A program made the position numbers and the translations under genes. The notes below the pieces were generated by a model, which saw only the letters and a program-made list of their open reading frames with translations, was not told where the DNA came from and searched no databases. From the NCBI RefSeq assembly GCF_026343945.1, contig NZ_JAPKNJ010000001.1, forward strand, positions 2,542,001-2,606,000: a stretch of 64,000 nt of DNA. Direction: 5' to 3'. Numbering within the stretch: the stretch's first letter is position 1; the number at the start of each line of letters is the position of its first letter. Source of the stretch: Kaistia algarum. GTDB taxonomy: Bacteria; Pseudomonadota; Alphaproteobacteria; Rhizobiales; Kaistiaceae. This document shows, one piece after another, positions 51,349 to 59,856 of this stretch.

Positions 51349-53823
51349 TCACAGCGGCGCCTTCAGGGCGCCGCTCGGTCCCAGCGGACGCCGCACGGGC
51401 GGCGGCGACCGCGCCGGATCGACCGTCACCGCGAAATCGGCATTCTCCCAGCGATCCGCCTGAGGCCAGTAAAGCGTGAAGCGGATGATGGTTCCGACCG
51501 CCGCCTCGCTCGTTGGCAGGGTGACGAGATCGATGCCGAAATCGTTCGGCGCCGTCGGCGTATCGTGGATCGTCGCCCAGTCATCGGTCGTCCAGTGCAC
51601 GATCGCCGGCGCCTGCAATTCGATCCGGAGCGATTTTCCGCCTGAGATGGTGCGGATCTTCTGGCAGAAGCGCCAGGATCGCACTGGCGAGGTGACGCCG
51701 CGTTTCTGGTAACGCTCGACGGTCTGCGGCGGCATGTCGAATACGGCGCCGTCGCGGAGCGAACGCAGCAGCTTGATGTGCTCGGAATGGGCCCAGACCA
51801 ACGGCATGGCGCTGCCGGAGGGGCGGCCGTGGAAGAGCTCCCGCTCGGGAATGTCGGTCGCGTCCCATACCTGCTCGGGCAGCAGACCGCCGATGCTCGC
51901 CGATTCCTCCAGCGTCGTCAGCAATTGCTCCGCGACCTCGATCCGTCCGGCGGCGAGTTCATAATGCGCCCGCTCGCCTGAGAGCAGCGGCCAGGGTCGG
52001 CCGATGCCGACGCCGTTGAAGGGGGCGCCGTCCTCGTGCTCACCATAGCCGTCGCCATTGTAGCGATACCAGATCGGCCCTTGGGGTAGCTCAGCCCGCA
52101 GCGTCGCGTCGATCGCGGCAATTGTGTCGAGGATACGCGGATCGTCCGGCGCGCGCAGCCCGAAGCGGACGAGCGCCAGGGCATCGGGGCTGATCAGCAT
52201 CGCCGCCAGCTGGCTCATCTCACTCGGCGGGCGATTCTTGACCGGTACGAAGCCCTCCAGCGGCGAGGCGGCATCGGCTGTCTCCGGCGCGGCGATGCGG
52301 ACATAGTAGCCGGAGATGCCAAGTCTCTGGGCCAGCTCCGTGTCCTTCGCGAAGGTCCAGTACTCGATGTCGTCGTTCCAGCTGTCGGCTGTCTCGCGCA
52401 GATAGCGAGCCGCCCTCTTGCGGCCAAAGGTATCCATAAGGTCGGCGGCGGCCAGCAGGCCGGCAATCTCGACGGCGAGCGTGAACGGCGAATAGCCGGC
52501 ATCCTCCTCCCAGCGATCCTGCGCCGTGACCGGGCCGTTGACGGCGACATAGCGCGCCGCCTTCTCGATCATCGGCAGGAACCGCGCAAGTTCGTCGCGC
52601 TCCAGATGCCCTGAGCGATGGAGCATGTCGGCGAGGAGCAGCGGGAAGGCGCATTCATCCATCTGCACGCCGCTCCAATAGGGCGTGCCGTCGAGCCAGA
52701 CATTCTGCGACCAGTGTCCGTCTTCCTCCTGGATCGACATGAGATAAGCGAGGATGTCGCGCGCATAGGCCGTGGCGCCAGCGGCGAGAAAGCCTCCCGC
52801 CGTCTCGACCAAGTCGCGTGGCCAAACGAGGTGATAGCCGCCGAGATCCTCGTCACCCTTGGAGAATCCCCACGGAATCGAGAGGCTGGCGATCGCCGCG
52901 CCCGGGAAGGAGGTCGGCTGGTGCGTCGCCAGCACTGCCGTCGAGATGCGATAGCGATTCAGGTTCGACGAGCCGGCGGGGCGGTCGAGCGGGAGCAGGC
53001 TGTCCTGCCAGGCGCGCCAGCCATGAGCATAAAGCTTGCGGGCTGATTCGAAACCGTCCTGCAGGCTCGATAGCGCGCGATAACCTGCCTCGTCGGGCCG
53101 GACGCCAAAGCCGAGAGCGAGCAGCGCGTGGCCCTTGCCAGGCGTGAGATCGATCTCGCCGGATAGCGCGACATTGCCATGCTCGGCAAGCTGATAGGCC
53201 TGGTTCAGTGGCTCACCGCGTGACAGGTTCTGCCAACCGTCCGATGCACCGACGAAGCCGACCGATCGGGCGAGCCAGGGCACGCTGCAGGCCAGCGCCA
53301 CCGAGACGCCGCGCGGCCCGGAGGCGAACAGCATCGGCGTACCCTTGTAGTCGCCGACCCAGGCCGTGTTGTTGGCGCCGGCATTGACGAGATGCGGCGA
53401 GAGCAGGGCGTAGAGACGATAGTCGGCAAGTTCGCCTTCGAGCGCCTCGAAGGTGATCCGCTGCAGCAGCGCCTCGCGGCGCGGGTCGGTCAGGATTTCC
53501 TTTTCGATCCGGTAGCGACGGTCGCGGGCGGTATTGGAGAGGCGGAAGGCCGGAACGCCTTCCTCCATCATTGAGACTTCATGATCGGCGTCGCGTTTCT
53601 CCTCGGAGAAATAGCCGTCCGGCCCGGCGACGACGAGGCCGAAATCGCGGGTGCAGGCGGCATCGACGCGCGGGTAATAGATTTCGTTCAAAATGCCGTG
53701 GGATAGCGTGAACCAGATGCGGCTCGCCGCCGTCATCGCCGTGCCGACGCCGCTCTTGGCGCTCGAGGTCCAGCGCGGATCGAGGCCCGGAGCGCCGGGC
53801 GGCAACTCGCTAGTCGAACTCAT
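51349..53823 (-). CDS. GH15 glucoamylase (glucan 1,4-α-glucosidase)
   Basis: An 824-aa protein of the bacterial glucoamylase type. A β-sandwich N-terminal domain (1-280; ASRIWFTLSHGILNEIYYPRVD) precedes the (α/α)6 catalytic barrel (about 300-690). DLGGYHLVWPRDLVETAGGFLAAG holds the WPRD motif, and WDATDIPERELF and ASIGGLLPEQVW fit the catalytic Glu regions. A C-terminal domain of about 110 residues follows (RWRFCQKIRTI on). No signal peptide is present, so it acts in the cytosol on glycogen or imported maltodextrin, freeing glucose. It is followed directly by the kinase gene, pairing glucose release with phosphorylation. Confidence 0.92.
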   Translation of the reverse strand: MSSTSELPPGAPGLDPRWTSSAKSGVGTAMTAASRIWFTLSHGILNEIYYPRVDAACTRDFGLVVAGPDGYFSEEKRDADHEVSMMEEGVPAFRLSNTARDRRYRIEKEILTDPRREALLQRITFEALEGELADYRLYALLSPHLVNAGANNTAWVGDYKGTPMLFASGPRGVSVALACSVPWLARSVGFVGASDGWQNLSRGEPLNQAYQLAEHGNVALSGEIDLTPGKGHALLALGFGVRPDEAGYRALSSLQDGFESARKLYAHGWRAWQDSLLPLDRPAGSSNLNRYRISTAVLATHQPTSFPGAAIASLSIPWGFSKGDEDLGGYHLVWPRDLVETAGGFLAAGATAYARDILAYLMSIQEEDGHWSQNVWLDGTPYWSGVQMDECAFPLLLADMLHRSGHLERDELARFLPMIEKAARYVAVNGPVTAQDRWEEDAGYSPFTLAVEIAGLLAAADLMDTFGRKRAARYLRETADSWNDDIEYWTFAKDTELAQRLGISGYYVRIAAPETADAASPLEGFVPVKNRPPSEMSQLAAMLISPDALALVRFGLRAPDDPRILDTIAAIDATLRAELPQGPIWYRYNGDGYGEHEDGAPFNGVGIGRPWPLLSGERAHYELAAGRIEVAEQLLTTLEESASIGGLLPEQVWDATDIPERELFHGRPSGSAMPLVWAHSEHIKLLRSLRDGAVFDMPPQTVERYQKRGVTSPVRSWRFCQKIRTISGGKSLRIELQAPAIVHWTTDDWATIHDTPTAPNDFGIDLVTLPTSEAAVGTIIRFTLYWPQADRWENADFAVTVDPARSPPPVRRPLGPSGALKAPL

Positions 53824-54021
53824 GGTCGTTTCCCCCTGGGAGCATTCCGTCGCGCTATCACGCCCGAAGCTCGATCTTTACTCTCGCCCAGAAGAGGCGA
53901 TGAAGTCATAACCTGACGTAAATTCGGCCGCCGTCATCATCCGGTCTTCCGATCTTAATCGAATTTCAGCATGGTTCCGGCAAGAGCGGACGGCAATGCG
54001 CCGATGAAGAAGAGGACGAAC

Positions 54022-55557
54022 ATGACCGACGCCAGCAGCTCTAAGCCTGCCAAGGACGATTCCGGGCCGGCGCCCGCGTCGACGCTGTTCATCTTCGGTG
54101 CCTCCGGCGATTTGACCAAGCGCCTCGTCATGCCGGCGCTCTACAATCTGGCGCGCGAGGGCGCGCTGGATCCTGCCTTTCAGATCGTAGGCGTCGACAT
54201 CGTCCCGCATACTGACGAGGACTACCGGACCTTCCTGACCGAAGCGGCCAAGGAAGTCGCGGTCGGCACCGGTGCGACGCCGAACCCGACCGCCTGGTCC
54301 TGGCTGATGGAGCGTGTCCATTACATTGTCGGTGATTTCGACAGCGCCGAAACTTACCACAAGGTCCGCGCCTGGCTGGACCAGCGCAAGACCGAGACCG
54401 GACAGGCCAATGCCGTGTTCTACATGGCCGTCACGCCGCGCTTCTTCGCGTCGATCGCGCAAAAGCTGGGCGAGAACGGCCTGTTCGAAGAGAGCGAGAA
54501 CGCCTTCCGCCGCATCGTCGTCGAAAAGCCCTTCGGCACGGATCTGGCTTCGGCCAAGGCGCTCAATGCGCACCTGCTCCAGTCGGCAAGCGAGCATCAG
54601 ATCTTCCGCATCGACCATTTCCTAGGCAAGGAGACGGTGCAGAACGTCATGGCGATGCGCTTCGGCAACGGCATCTTCGAGCCGCTGTGGAACCGCAATT
54701 TCATCGACCATGTCCAGATCACCGCCGCCGAGACGGTGACGGTCGAACAGCGCGGCAAGTTCTATGACGCGACGGGCGCGTTGCGCGACATGGTGCCGAA
54801 CCACATGTTCCAGCTTCTCGCCATGGTCGCGATGGAGCCGCCGAACTCCTTCGACGCCGATGCGATCCGCACCGAGAAGGCCAAGGTCATCCAGGCGATC
54901 GGCCAGATGACCCCGGAAGAGGTCGAGCGCGATACGGTGCGGGCGCAATATCTGGCCGGCAATATCGGCGGGCGCCACGTCAAGAACTATCCCTGGGAGG
55001 ACAATGTCGCCCATGACAGCCGCCGCGAGACCTATGTTGCGTTGAAGCTCAATGTCGACAATTGGCGCTGGTCGGGCGTGCCCTTCTATATACGTACCGG
55101 CAAGGCGCTCGCGGTGCGCCGCACCGAGATCATGATCCAGTTCAAGCGGCCGCCGCATCGCCTCTTCGACGAGACGCCGACGGACGCGGTCGAGCCCAAT
55201 GCCCTCGTCATCCGTGTCCAGCCCAATGAGGGTATCTCGCTGCGCCTCGCCGCCAAGATCCCCGGCCGCCAGGTCCGCCTCGCCGAAGTCGACATGGATT
55301 TCCGCTATTCGGACTACTTCAAGGCCGAGCCCTCAACGGGCTACGAGACACTGATCTATGACTGCCTGACGGGCGACGCGACGCTCTTCCAGCGCGCCGA
55401 CAACATCGAAGCCGGCTGGGCCGTGGTCCAACCGATCCTCGACCAGTGGGAAGCCGGCCAGGGCGAACTCCACCACTACAAGGCCGGCAGCGCCGGCCCG
55501 GCAGCGGCGGACCGGCTGATCGAGCGCGACGGGTTCAACTGGCTGCCGCTGGCTTAA
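54022..55557 (+). CDS. zwf: Glucose-6-phosphate 1-dehydrogenase
   Basis: A 511-aa enzyme oxidising glucose-6-phosphate to 6-phosphogluconolactone with NADP+, entry to the Entner-Doudoroff and pentose phosphate routes. FIFGASGDLTKRLVMPALYNL binds NADP, RIVVEKPFGTDLASA and the active-site motif FRIDHFLGKETVQN (His in the signature near residue 199) are intact, and the C-terminal half matches throughout. The ATG at 54022 follows GAGGACGAAC; an ATG at 54004 would add six residues. No pgl or edd gene follows. It is divergent from the glucoamylase-kinase pair, with about 200 nt between. Confidence 0.96.
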   Translation: MTDASSSKPAKDDSGPAPASTLFIFGASGDLTKRLVMPALYNLAREGALDPAFQIVGVDIVPHTDEDYRTFLTEAAKEVAVGTGATPNPTAWSWLMERVHYIVGDFDSAETYHKVRAWLDQRKTETGQANAVFYMAVTPRFFASIAQKLGENGLFEESENAFRRIVVEKPFGTDLASAKALNAHLLQSASEHQIFRIDHFLGKETVQNVMAMRFGNGIFEPLWNRNFIDHVQITAAETVTVEQRGKFYDATGALRDMVPNHMFQLLAMVAMEPPNSFDADAIRTEKAKVIQAIGQMTPEEVERDTVRAQYLAGNIGGRHVKNYPWEDNVAHDSRRETYVALKLNVDNWRWSGVPFYIRTGKALAVRRTEIMIQFKRPPHRLFDETPTDAVEPNALVIRVQPNEGISLRLAAKIPGRQVRLAEVDMDFRYSDYFKAEPSTGYETLIYDCLTGDATLFQRADNIEAGWAVVQPILDQWEAGQGELHHYKAGSAGPAAADRLIERDGFNWLPLA

Positions 55558-55584
55558 GCGGGAGTGCCCGCTCCTCGTCTTTTT
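55557..55584 (+). terminator. Rho-independent terminator of zwf
   Basis: AGCGGG at 55557-55562 pairs with CCCGCT at 55567-55572 around a 4-nt loop; TCTTTTT follows a few bases later (55578-55584). The stem begins at the last base of the zwf stop codon. It also separates zwf from the convergent dehydratase gene. Confidence 0.6.
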
Positions 55585-56536
55585 AGGCGGAGGGCAGCCA
55601 TGCCTTGATCTGTTGATCCGTGAGGTTGGCGCCGCATAGCATCGTCGCGATGCGGCTGCCTTTCAGCGCGGAGGCGTTTGCGAGGATGGCGGCCAGTCCT
55701 GCGGCGCCGGCGGGCTCGACCAGACGGTTCCAGGTTGCATGGGCGAACCGCATCGCAGCCAGAATCTGGTCGTCGTCTACCAGAACGATGTCGTCGATCG
55801 TGTCCTTGAGCCAGTCGACTGCCGAGGGCACGGGAATCCGCACGGCGATTCCGTCGGCGATCGTGCGGGCCTCCGGAGTGGGAACCGCTTCGCCGGCCTT
55901 CCAGGACAGGGCCATGCAAGGCGCGCCGCTCGCAGCGACGGCGACGACCTTTGTCCGCGGCGATCTCGCCTTGAACCAGCAGCCTATTCCGGCTGCCAAA
56001 GCGCCGTTGCCGAGTGGAATGAAAATGGCGTCGATGTCGTCGACCGCTTCCGTCAGTTCCGCCGCTATCGTTCCTGCCCCTTCGGCAATGGCCGCGCTCG
56101 CGCCATCCTCGACGAAGGTCAGGCCCCGCTCTGTCGCGTAGGCCCGTCCGGCCTCCTTGGCTCCGTCAAAATCCTCGCAGGCGAGCACGACCTCGGCACC
56201 GAACCGGCGCATGGCCTCGATCTTCAGCGGGTTGGCGTTCAGGCTGGCGAAGACGGTCAGCGATCGTTTGTGCCGCGCGGCATTATAGGCGAGTCCCTGA
56301 CCGAAGTTCCCGGCGGATGCCGTGACCAGAGGGGGCCCGTTGTCAGCCAGATTGGCGAGGAAAAAGCCCGTCCCTCTTCCCTTGAAACTTCGGATCGGGT
56401 TGTCGGTCTCGTCCTTGGCGAACAGCGACAGCGCGAGCGCATCGGAGCGCAGCAGGCCTGAGTTCAGGAACACGGGATCGATCTGCTGGCGGGCATGGTC
56501 GATATTGATGGCGGAGAGGGGGGCTTGGCTCGTCAT
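55583..56536 (-). CDS. PLP-dependent threonine/serine dehydratase-like enzyme
   Basis: A 317-aa fold-type II PLP enzyme. The Schiff-base Lys lies in PIRSFKGRGTGFF (about residue 52), the phosphate-binding and substrate loop appears as TASAGNFGQGLAY, and the cofactor Gly-loop as IPLGNGALAAGIG. It resembles IlvA/TdcB-type dehydratases without the regulatory ACT domain, which deaminate threonine or serine to the keto acid. The canonical SxGNH/Q asparagine loop is retained as SAGNFGQ. It is divergent from an Lrp/AsnC regulator with only 89 nt between, a classic regulator-target pair. Confidence 0.85.
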   Translation of the reverse strand: MTSQAPLSAINIDHARQQIDPVFLNSGLLRSDALALSLFAKDETDNPIRSFKGRGTGFFLANLADNGPPLVTASAGNFGQGLAYNAARHKRSLTVFASLNANPLKIEAMRRFGAEVVLACEDFDGAKEAGRAYATERGLTFVEDGASAAIAEGAGTIAAELTEAVDDIDAIFIPLGNGALAAGIGCWFKARSPRTKVVAVAASGAPCMALSWKAGEAVPTPEARTIADGIAVRIPVPSAVDWLKDTIDDIVLVDDDQILAAMRFAHATWNRLVEPAGAAGLAAILANASALKGSRIATMLCGANLTDQQIKAWLPSA

Positions 56537-56591
56537 GGCGTGATGGTATGAATTTAGCGCGCGGAAAAACCGTGATAGATCTCTAAAAATA

Positions 56592-56604
56592 GCGGAAATT
56601 CCGC
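56592..56604. promoter_or_regulatory. Palindrome between divergent dehydratase and Lrp/AsnC genes
   Basis: GCGGAAATTCCGC is perfect, with 6-nt arms around a central A. It is centred about 28 nt from the regulator's GTG and 62 nt from the dehydratase start, suitable for control of both promoters. Recognition by this regulator is inferred from position only. Confidence 0.5.
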
Positions 56605-56625
56605 GAAAGGGAGCGGATTGGCGCC

Positions 56626-57087
56626 GTGGATGACATTGATCGAACCATACTTTCGATGCTGCAGGAAAATGCGGACGTTCCCGGCAAGATCATTGCCGAC
56701 GCGGTCCGCCTCTCCACCTCGGCCGTCGAGCGCCGGATCGCCAGACTGAAGCAGGATGGGTTCATCGAGAAAATCGTGGCGGTGGTCAGCCCGAAGGCCG
56801 TCAATCGCACCTTGTCCATTCTCGTCGAACTCGAAATCCAGAACGAACATCGACACACGCTGGAGCAATTTCAGCGATGGGTCGACCGTGCGCCTGAAGT
56901 TCAATCGTGCTGGTATGTCACCGGCGATATGGACTTCGTGCTTCTGGTAGTCGTCCGCGACCTCGAAGAATATAATGCCTTCATTGAGCGGCTCATGGGC
57001 GAGCAGCAGGCGCTGGTGCGGAAATACAAAAGCCTGATCGCGCTCAAGACGGTCAAGCATGGCTTGGGGCTTTCCATCCAGGCGTGA
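56626..57087 (+). CDS. Lrp/AsnC-family transcriptional regulator
   Basis: A 153-aa regulator. The N-terminal helix-turn-helix (DIDRTILSMLQENADVPGKIIADAVRLSTSAVERRIARLKQDGFI) is followed by a RAM/ACT-like ligand domain (LSILVELEIQNEHRHTLEQFQRW, VQSCWYVTGDMDFVLLVVVRDLEEYNAFI) that binds amino acids and drives oligomer formation. The start is GTG at 56626, with GGGAG 13 nt before it, rather distant. It probably senses the substrate of the divergent dehydratase. Confidence 0.9.
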   Translation: MDDIDRTILSMLQENADVPGKIIADAVRLSTSAVERRIARLKQDGFIEKIVAVVSPKAVNRTLSILVELEIQNEHRHTLEQFQRWVDRAPEVQSCWYVTGDMDFVLLVVVRDLEEYNAFIERLMGEQQALVRKYKSLIALKTVKHGLGLSIQA

Positions 57088-57129
57088 AGGCTTCCGCGTT
57101 CGACCGGCCTTTCGATCTCAGGAGGAACC

Positions 57130-57471
57130 ATGGCACAATACTGGGTCGCTATTCACCACCCCGACGACTACGATCCGTTCGTCTCCGAAGACGAGGCGAT
57201 GGCGCGTGCTATCGATGCGCTGAACGACGAGATGGTCGCTGCCGGCGTCCGGGTCTTCGTCGGCGGACTACAGCCGGCAGGCCGCGCCATGTCGCTGCGG
57301 GCGCGGCCCGATGGAGATTTGGTCGTCGCCAGCGGACCCTATCTCAAGACGACCGAACATGTCGGCGGCTTCTGGGTGCTGGATGTCGAGGATATGGACG
57401 GGGCGCTGGCCTGGGGACAAAAGGCTGCCATCGCTTGCCGGGCACCCGTCGAAGTCCGACCGTTTCACTGA
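57130..57471 (+). CDS. YCII-related (DGPF) domain protein
   Basis: A 113-aa single-domain protein of the YCII/DGPF family, a ferredoxin-like fold that often occurs next to sigma factors and in small enzymes. The conserved blocks are visible: LNDEMVAAGVRVFVGGLQPA, then VASGPYLKTTEHVGGFWVLDVEDMDGALAWGQKAA with the GP and the later Asp/Trp motif, and VEVRPFH at the end. A strong CAGGAGGAACC precedes the ATG. No ECF sigma factor is adjacent. It may be cotranscribed with the Lrp/AsnC gene 42 nt upstream. Biochemical role unknown. Confidence 0.85.
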   Translation: MAQYWVAIHHPDDYDPFVSEDEAMARAIDALNDEMVAAGVRVFVGGLQPAGRAMSLRARPDGDLVVASGPYLKTTEHVGGFWVLDVEDMDGALAWGQKAAIACRAPVEVRPFH

Positions 57472-57499
57472 GAGCGCAGCGAGACAGTGGTCCAATCCG

Positions 57500-57979
57500 T
57501 CAGCCGCGCCGGGCGGCTTCGATCGCGGCGACGTCGATCTTCCTCATCTCCATCATGGCGGCAAAGGCGCGCTTGGCCTCGTCGCCCCCGGCCGCCAGCG
57601 CCTCGGTCAGCACGCGCGGCGTGATCTGCCAGGAGAGGCCCCATTTGTCCTTGCACCAGCCGCATTCGCTTTCCTGACCGCCATTGCCCACGATGGCGTT
57701 CCAGTAGCGGTCGGTCTCGGCCTGGTCATCTGTGGCGATCTGGAACGAGAAGGCTTCGGTATGGCGAAAGGCCGGACCGCCATTGAGGCCGAGGCAAGGT
57801 ATGCCGGCGACAGTGAATTCAACCGTCAACACGTCGCCCGCCTTGCCGAAAGGGTAGTCGCCGGGAGCTTTGTGCACAGCAGTCACCGTGCTGTCCGGAA
57901 ATGTCTCGGCATAGAAGCGCGCTGCGGCCTCGGCGTCTTTGTCGTACCATATGCAGATCGTGTTCTTGGCGGTTGCCAT
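57500..57979 (-). CDS. VOC-family protein (PhnB/3-demethylubiquinone methyltransferase-like)
   Basis: A 159-aa glyoxalase/bleomycin-resistance fold protein of the PhnB-like group. ICIWYDKDAEAAARFYAETFPDSTVTAVHKAP is the typical opening; GLNGGPAFRHTEAFSFQI, WNAIVGNGGQESECGWCKDKWGLSWQITP and the helical AKRAFAAMMEMRKIDVAAIEAA tail complete it. Members are mis-annotated as methyltransferases in places; no SAM motif is present. AAGGACGAGCT precedes the ATG at 57979. It converges with the YCII gene with 28 nt between, and diverges from the DUF1801 gene. Confidence 0.87.
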   Translation of the reverse strand: MATAKNTICIWYDKDAEAAARFYAETFPDSTVTAVHKAPGDYPFGKAGDVLTVEFTVAGIPCLGLNGGPAFRHTEAFSFQIATDDQAETDRYWNAIVGNGGQESECGWCKDKWGLSWQITPRVLTEALAAGGDEAKRAFAAMMEMRKIDVAAIEAARRG

Positions 57980-58130
57980 AGCTCGTCCTTTCGTTTCTGT
58001 AGCCCGTTGCGTTCCTGCTTCGTACGCCGAAGGTGCCGCTCGCGGTTTGCCTTGATGGCACAGCATGAACGCAGAATGGCCGCGTGCCAAATCGGGTTCC
58101 GCCAGTCGCCGCTGAAGAGGGCCGCCCATC

Positions 58131-58568
58131 ATGCCGATTGTCACTCCCGAAGATCCAGGCATCTCCCCCTCCGCCCGCATTGACGCCCATATCGCCGAAC
58201 TCGGCGATTGGCGCGGCGCTATGCTGGCCCGTGTCCGGGCTCTCATCCGTGAGGCCGATCCGGACGGTGTCGAGGCATGGAAATGGGGAATCCCAGTCTG
58301 GGAGCATGGCGGGATCCTCTGTACCGGCGAGACCTACAAGAAGGTCGTGAAGCTCACCTTCGCGAAGGGCGCATCACTGGCCGACCCGTCCGGCCTGTTC
58401 AATTCCAGCGTGGACGGCAAGGTACGGCGGGCCATTGATATTCGGGAGGGCGCGGAAGTTGATGAAGCGGCGTTCAAGGCGCTGATCCGCGCTGCCGTGG
58501 CGTTGAATCGGGCCGCTCCGGCCGATTCTGGACCCGTGCGGTCACGCAAGACGTCAGGTAGCGCTTGA
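58131..58568 (+). CDS. DUF1801 domain protein
   Basis: A 145-aa small soluble protein with a DUF1801 core: IDAHIAELGDWRGAMLARVRALIREADPDGVEAWKWGIPVWEHGGILC, then KKVVKLTFAKGASLADPSGLFN and DEAAFKALIRAAVALN. DUF1801 proteins have an iron-chaperone/frataxin-like fold in some relatives, but no activity is established. The Trp-rich EAWKWGIPVWEH motif is typical. The C-terminus (PVRSRKTSGSA) is basic and probably disordered. Confidence 0.83.
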   Translation: MPIVTPEDPGISPSARIDAHIAELGDWRGAMLARVRALIREADPDGVEAWKWGIPVWEHGGILCTGETYKKVVKLTFAKGASLADPSGLFNSSVDGKVRRAIDIREGAEVDEAAFKALIRAAVALNRAAPADSGPVRSRKTSGSA

Positions 58569-58686
58569 TGCCAGCCGGCCTCAGGGTTGCGGTGCGAGCA
58601 TATAAGAAAAGAATTTGCATCTGTAAAAAATGAGGCTATCGTTCTCCTCAAGCTGGTGCAATCCGGCGCTGATGGGAGACGACGGA

Positions 58687-59856
58687 ATGACGGCCACGCT
58701 GCGGGGGCTCGCCTGGGATCACCGACGTTGCTGGGGACCGCTCGATGCGAGCGTCGAGCCCTATCGCGCCGCCCATCCGGGCTTCGACATCGCGTGGGAT
58801 CGCCGCAGCCTCTACGAGTTCGGCGAGGGCCGGCTCGAAGACGTGTTGCAGGATTATGATCTGGTCGTCTTCGACCATCCCTTCATCGGCGACATCGCCG
58901 AGGGGGGGCTGATGGTGCCGTTCGATCCCTATCTTTCCGCCGAGGAGCGCGCGCGTTTCGCCGCCGACAGTGTCGGCGGTTCCTGGCGCTCCTATCAGGC
59001 CGACGCGAGGCAATGGGCCCTGCCGATCGACGCGGCGGCGCAGGTCGCCTCCTACCGGCCCGACCTGCTCCCCGCCTTTGCCGATGCCCCGCCGCAAAAC
59101 CATGCAGAAATCGTCAAGCTTGGCAATGCGCTTCGCCGCGATGGGCGCTGCATTGGCCTTCCCTTCGTCCCGACCGACGCGATGTGCCTGGTGTTGACGC
59201 TCGCCGCCGGCGCCGGTGATGCGATTGGTGAGGGCGGCCGCTTCCTGCCGCAAGAGGCGGTCGAGCGCATTGTCGGCGAGCTGGCCGAACTTGCGGCGCT
59301 CGCCCATCCGATGTCTGCCCAGTGGAACCCGATCCGCTGCTATGACCACATGGTCGCACAGGACGACGTCGTCTATGTCCCCTACGCCTTCGGCTATGTG
59401 AACTACGCTTCCCGCGCCGAGACGCCGCGTCTCGCCTTTACGGATATCCCGGTCGAAGGTTCCCGCGGCGCGCTGCTTGGCGGGGCTGGGATCGGCGTCA
59501 GCGCGTTCTCCAAGCACCGCGAGGCGGCGATCGCCTATGCGCTGCATCTATGCTCGGCCGATTATCAGCGCGGTGACTACGTGGCCTTCGGGGGGCAGCC
59601 CGGCTCGCTCGCCGCATGGCGCGATCCGGCCGCGAACGAGGCGACGCGCCATTTCTTTGCCAATACGCTGGCGACGCTGACGAATTCCTATCTCCGGCCA
59701 ACCCATCCGGGCTTCATCTCGTTCTTCCGCGACCTGACCCATCCCGCCCACGAGGCGATCGCCGGGCGGCTTCCAGCGAAGGAACTCGCGAAGCTCCTCG
59801 ACCGCCGCTATGCCGAGACCCTGCCAGCGCCCGAACTCGGACGGAGGGCGGTATGA
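58687..59856 (+). CDS. Solute-binding-protein homologue lacking a signal peptide
   Basis: A 389-aa protein of the family-1 extracellular solute-binding fold: LRGLAWDHRRCWGPLDASVEPYRAAHPGFDIAWDRRSL opening, YDLVVFDHPFIGDIAEGGLMVPFDPYLS, YQADARQWALPIDAAAQVASYRPDLL, GGAGIGVSAFSKHREAAIAYALHL. There is no signal peptide from either ATG (58687 or 58630), so it should stay in the cytosol unless exported otherwise. GGGAG stands 8 nt before the ATG at 58687. It overlaps the IclR regulator start (ATGA), and no permease of its own class follows. It may be a cytosolic sensor or a carrier-type relative; this is inference. Confidence 0.75.
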   Translation: MTATLRGLAWDHRRCWGPLDASVEPYRAAHPGFDIAWDRRSLYEFGEGRLEDVLQDYDLVVFDHPFIGDIAEGGLMVPFDPYLSAEERARFAADSVGGSWRSYQADARQWALPIDAAAQVASYRPDLLPAFADAPPQNHAEIVKLGNALRRDGRCIGLPFVPTDAMCLVLTLAAGAGDAIGEGGRFLPQEAVERIVGELAELAALAHPMSAQWNPIRCYDHMVAQDDVVYVPYAFGYVNYASRAETPRLAFTDIPVEGSRGALLGGAGIGVSAFSKHREAAIAYALHLCSADYQRGDYVAFGGQPGSLAAWRDPAANEATRHFFANTLATLTNSYLRPTHPGFISFFRDLTHPAHEAIAGRLPAKELAKLLDRRYAETLPAPELGRRAV

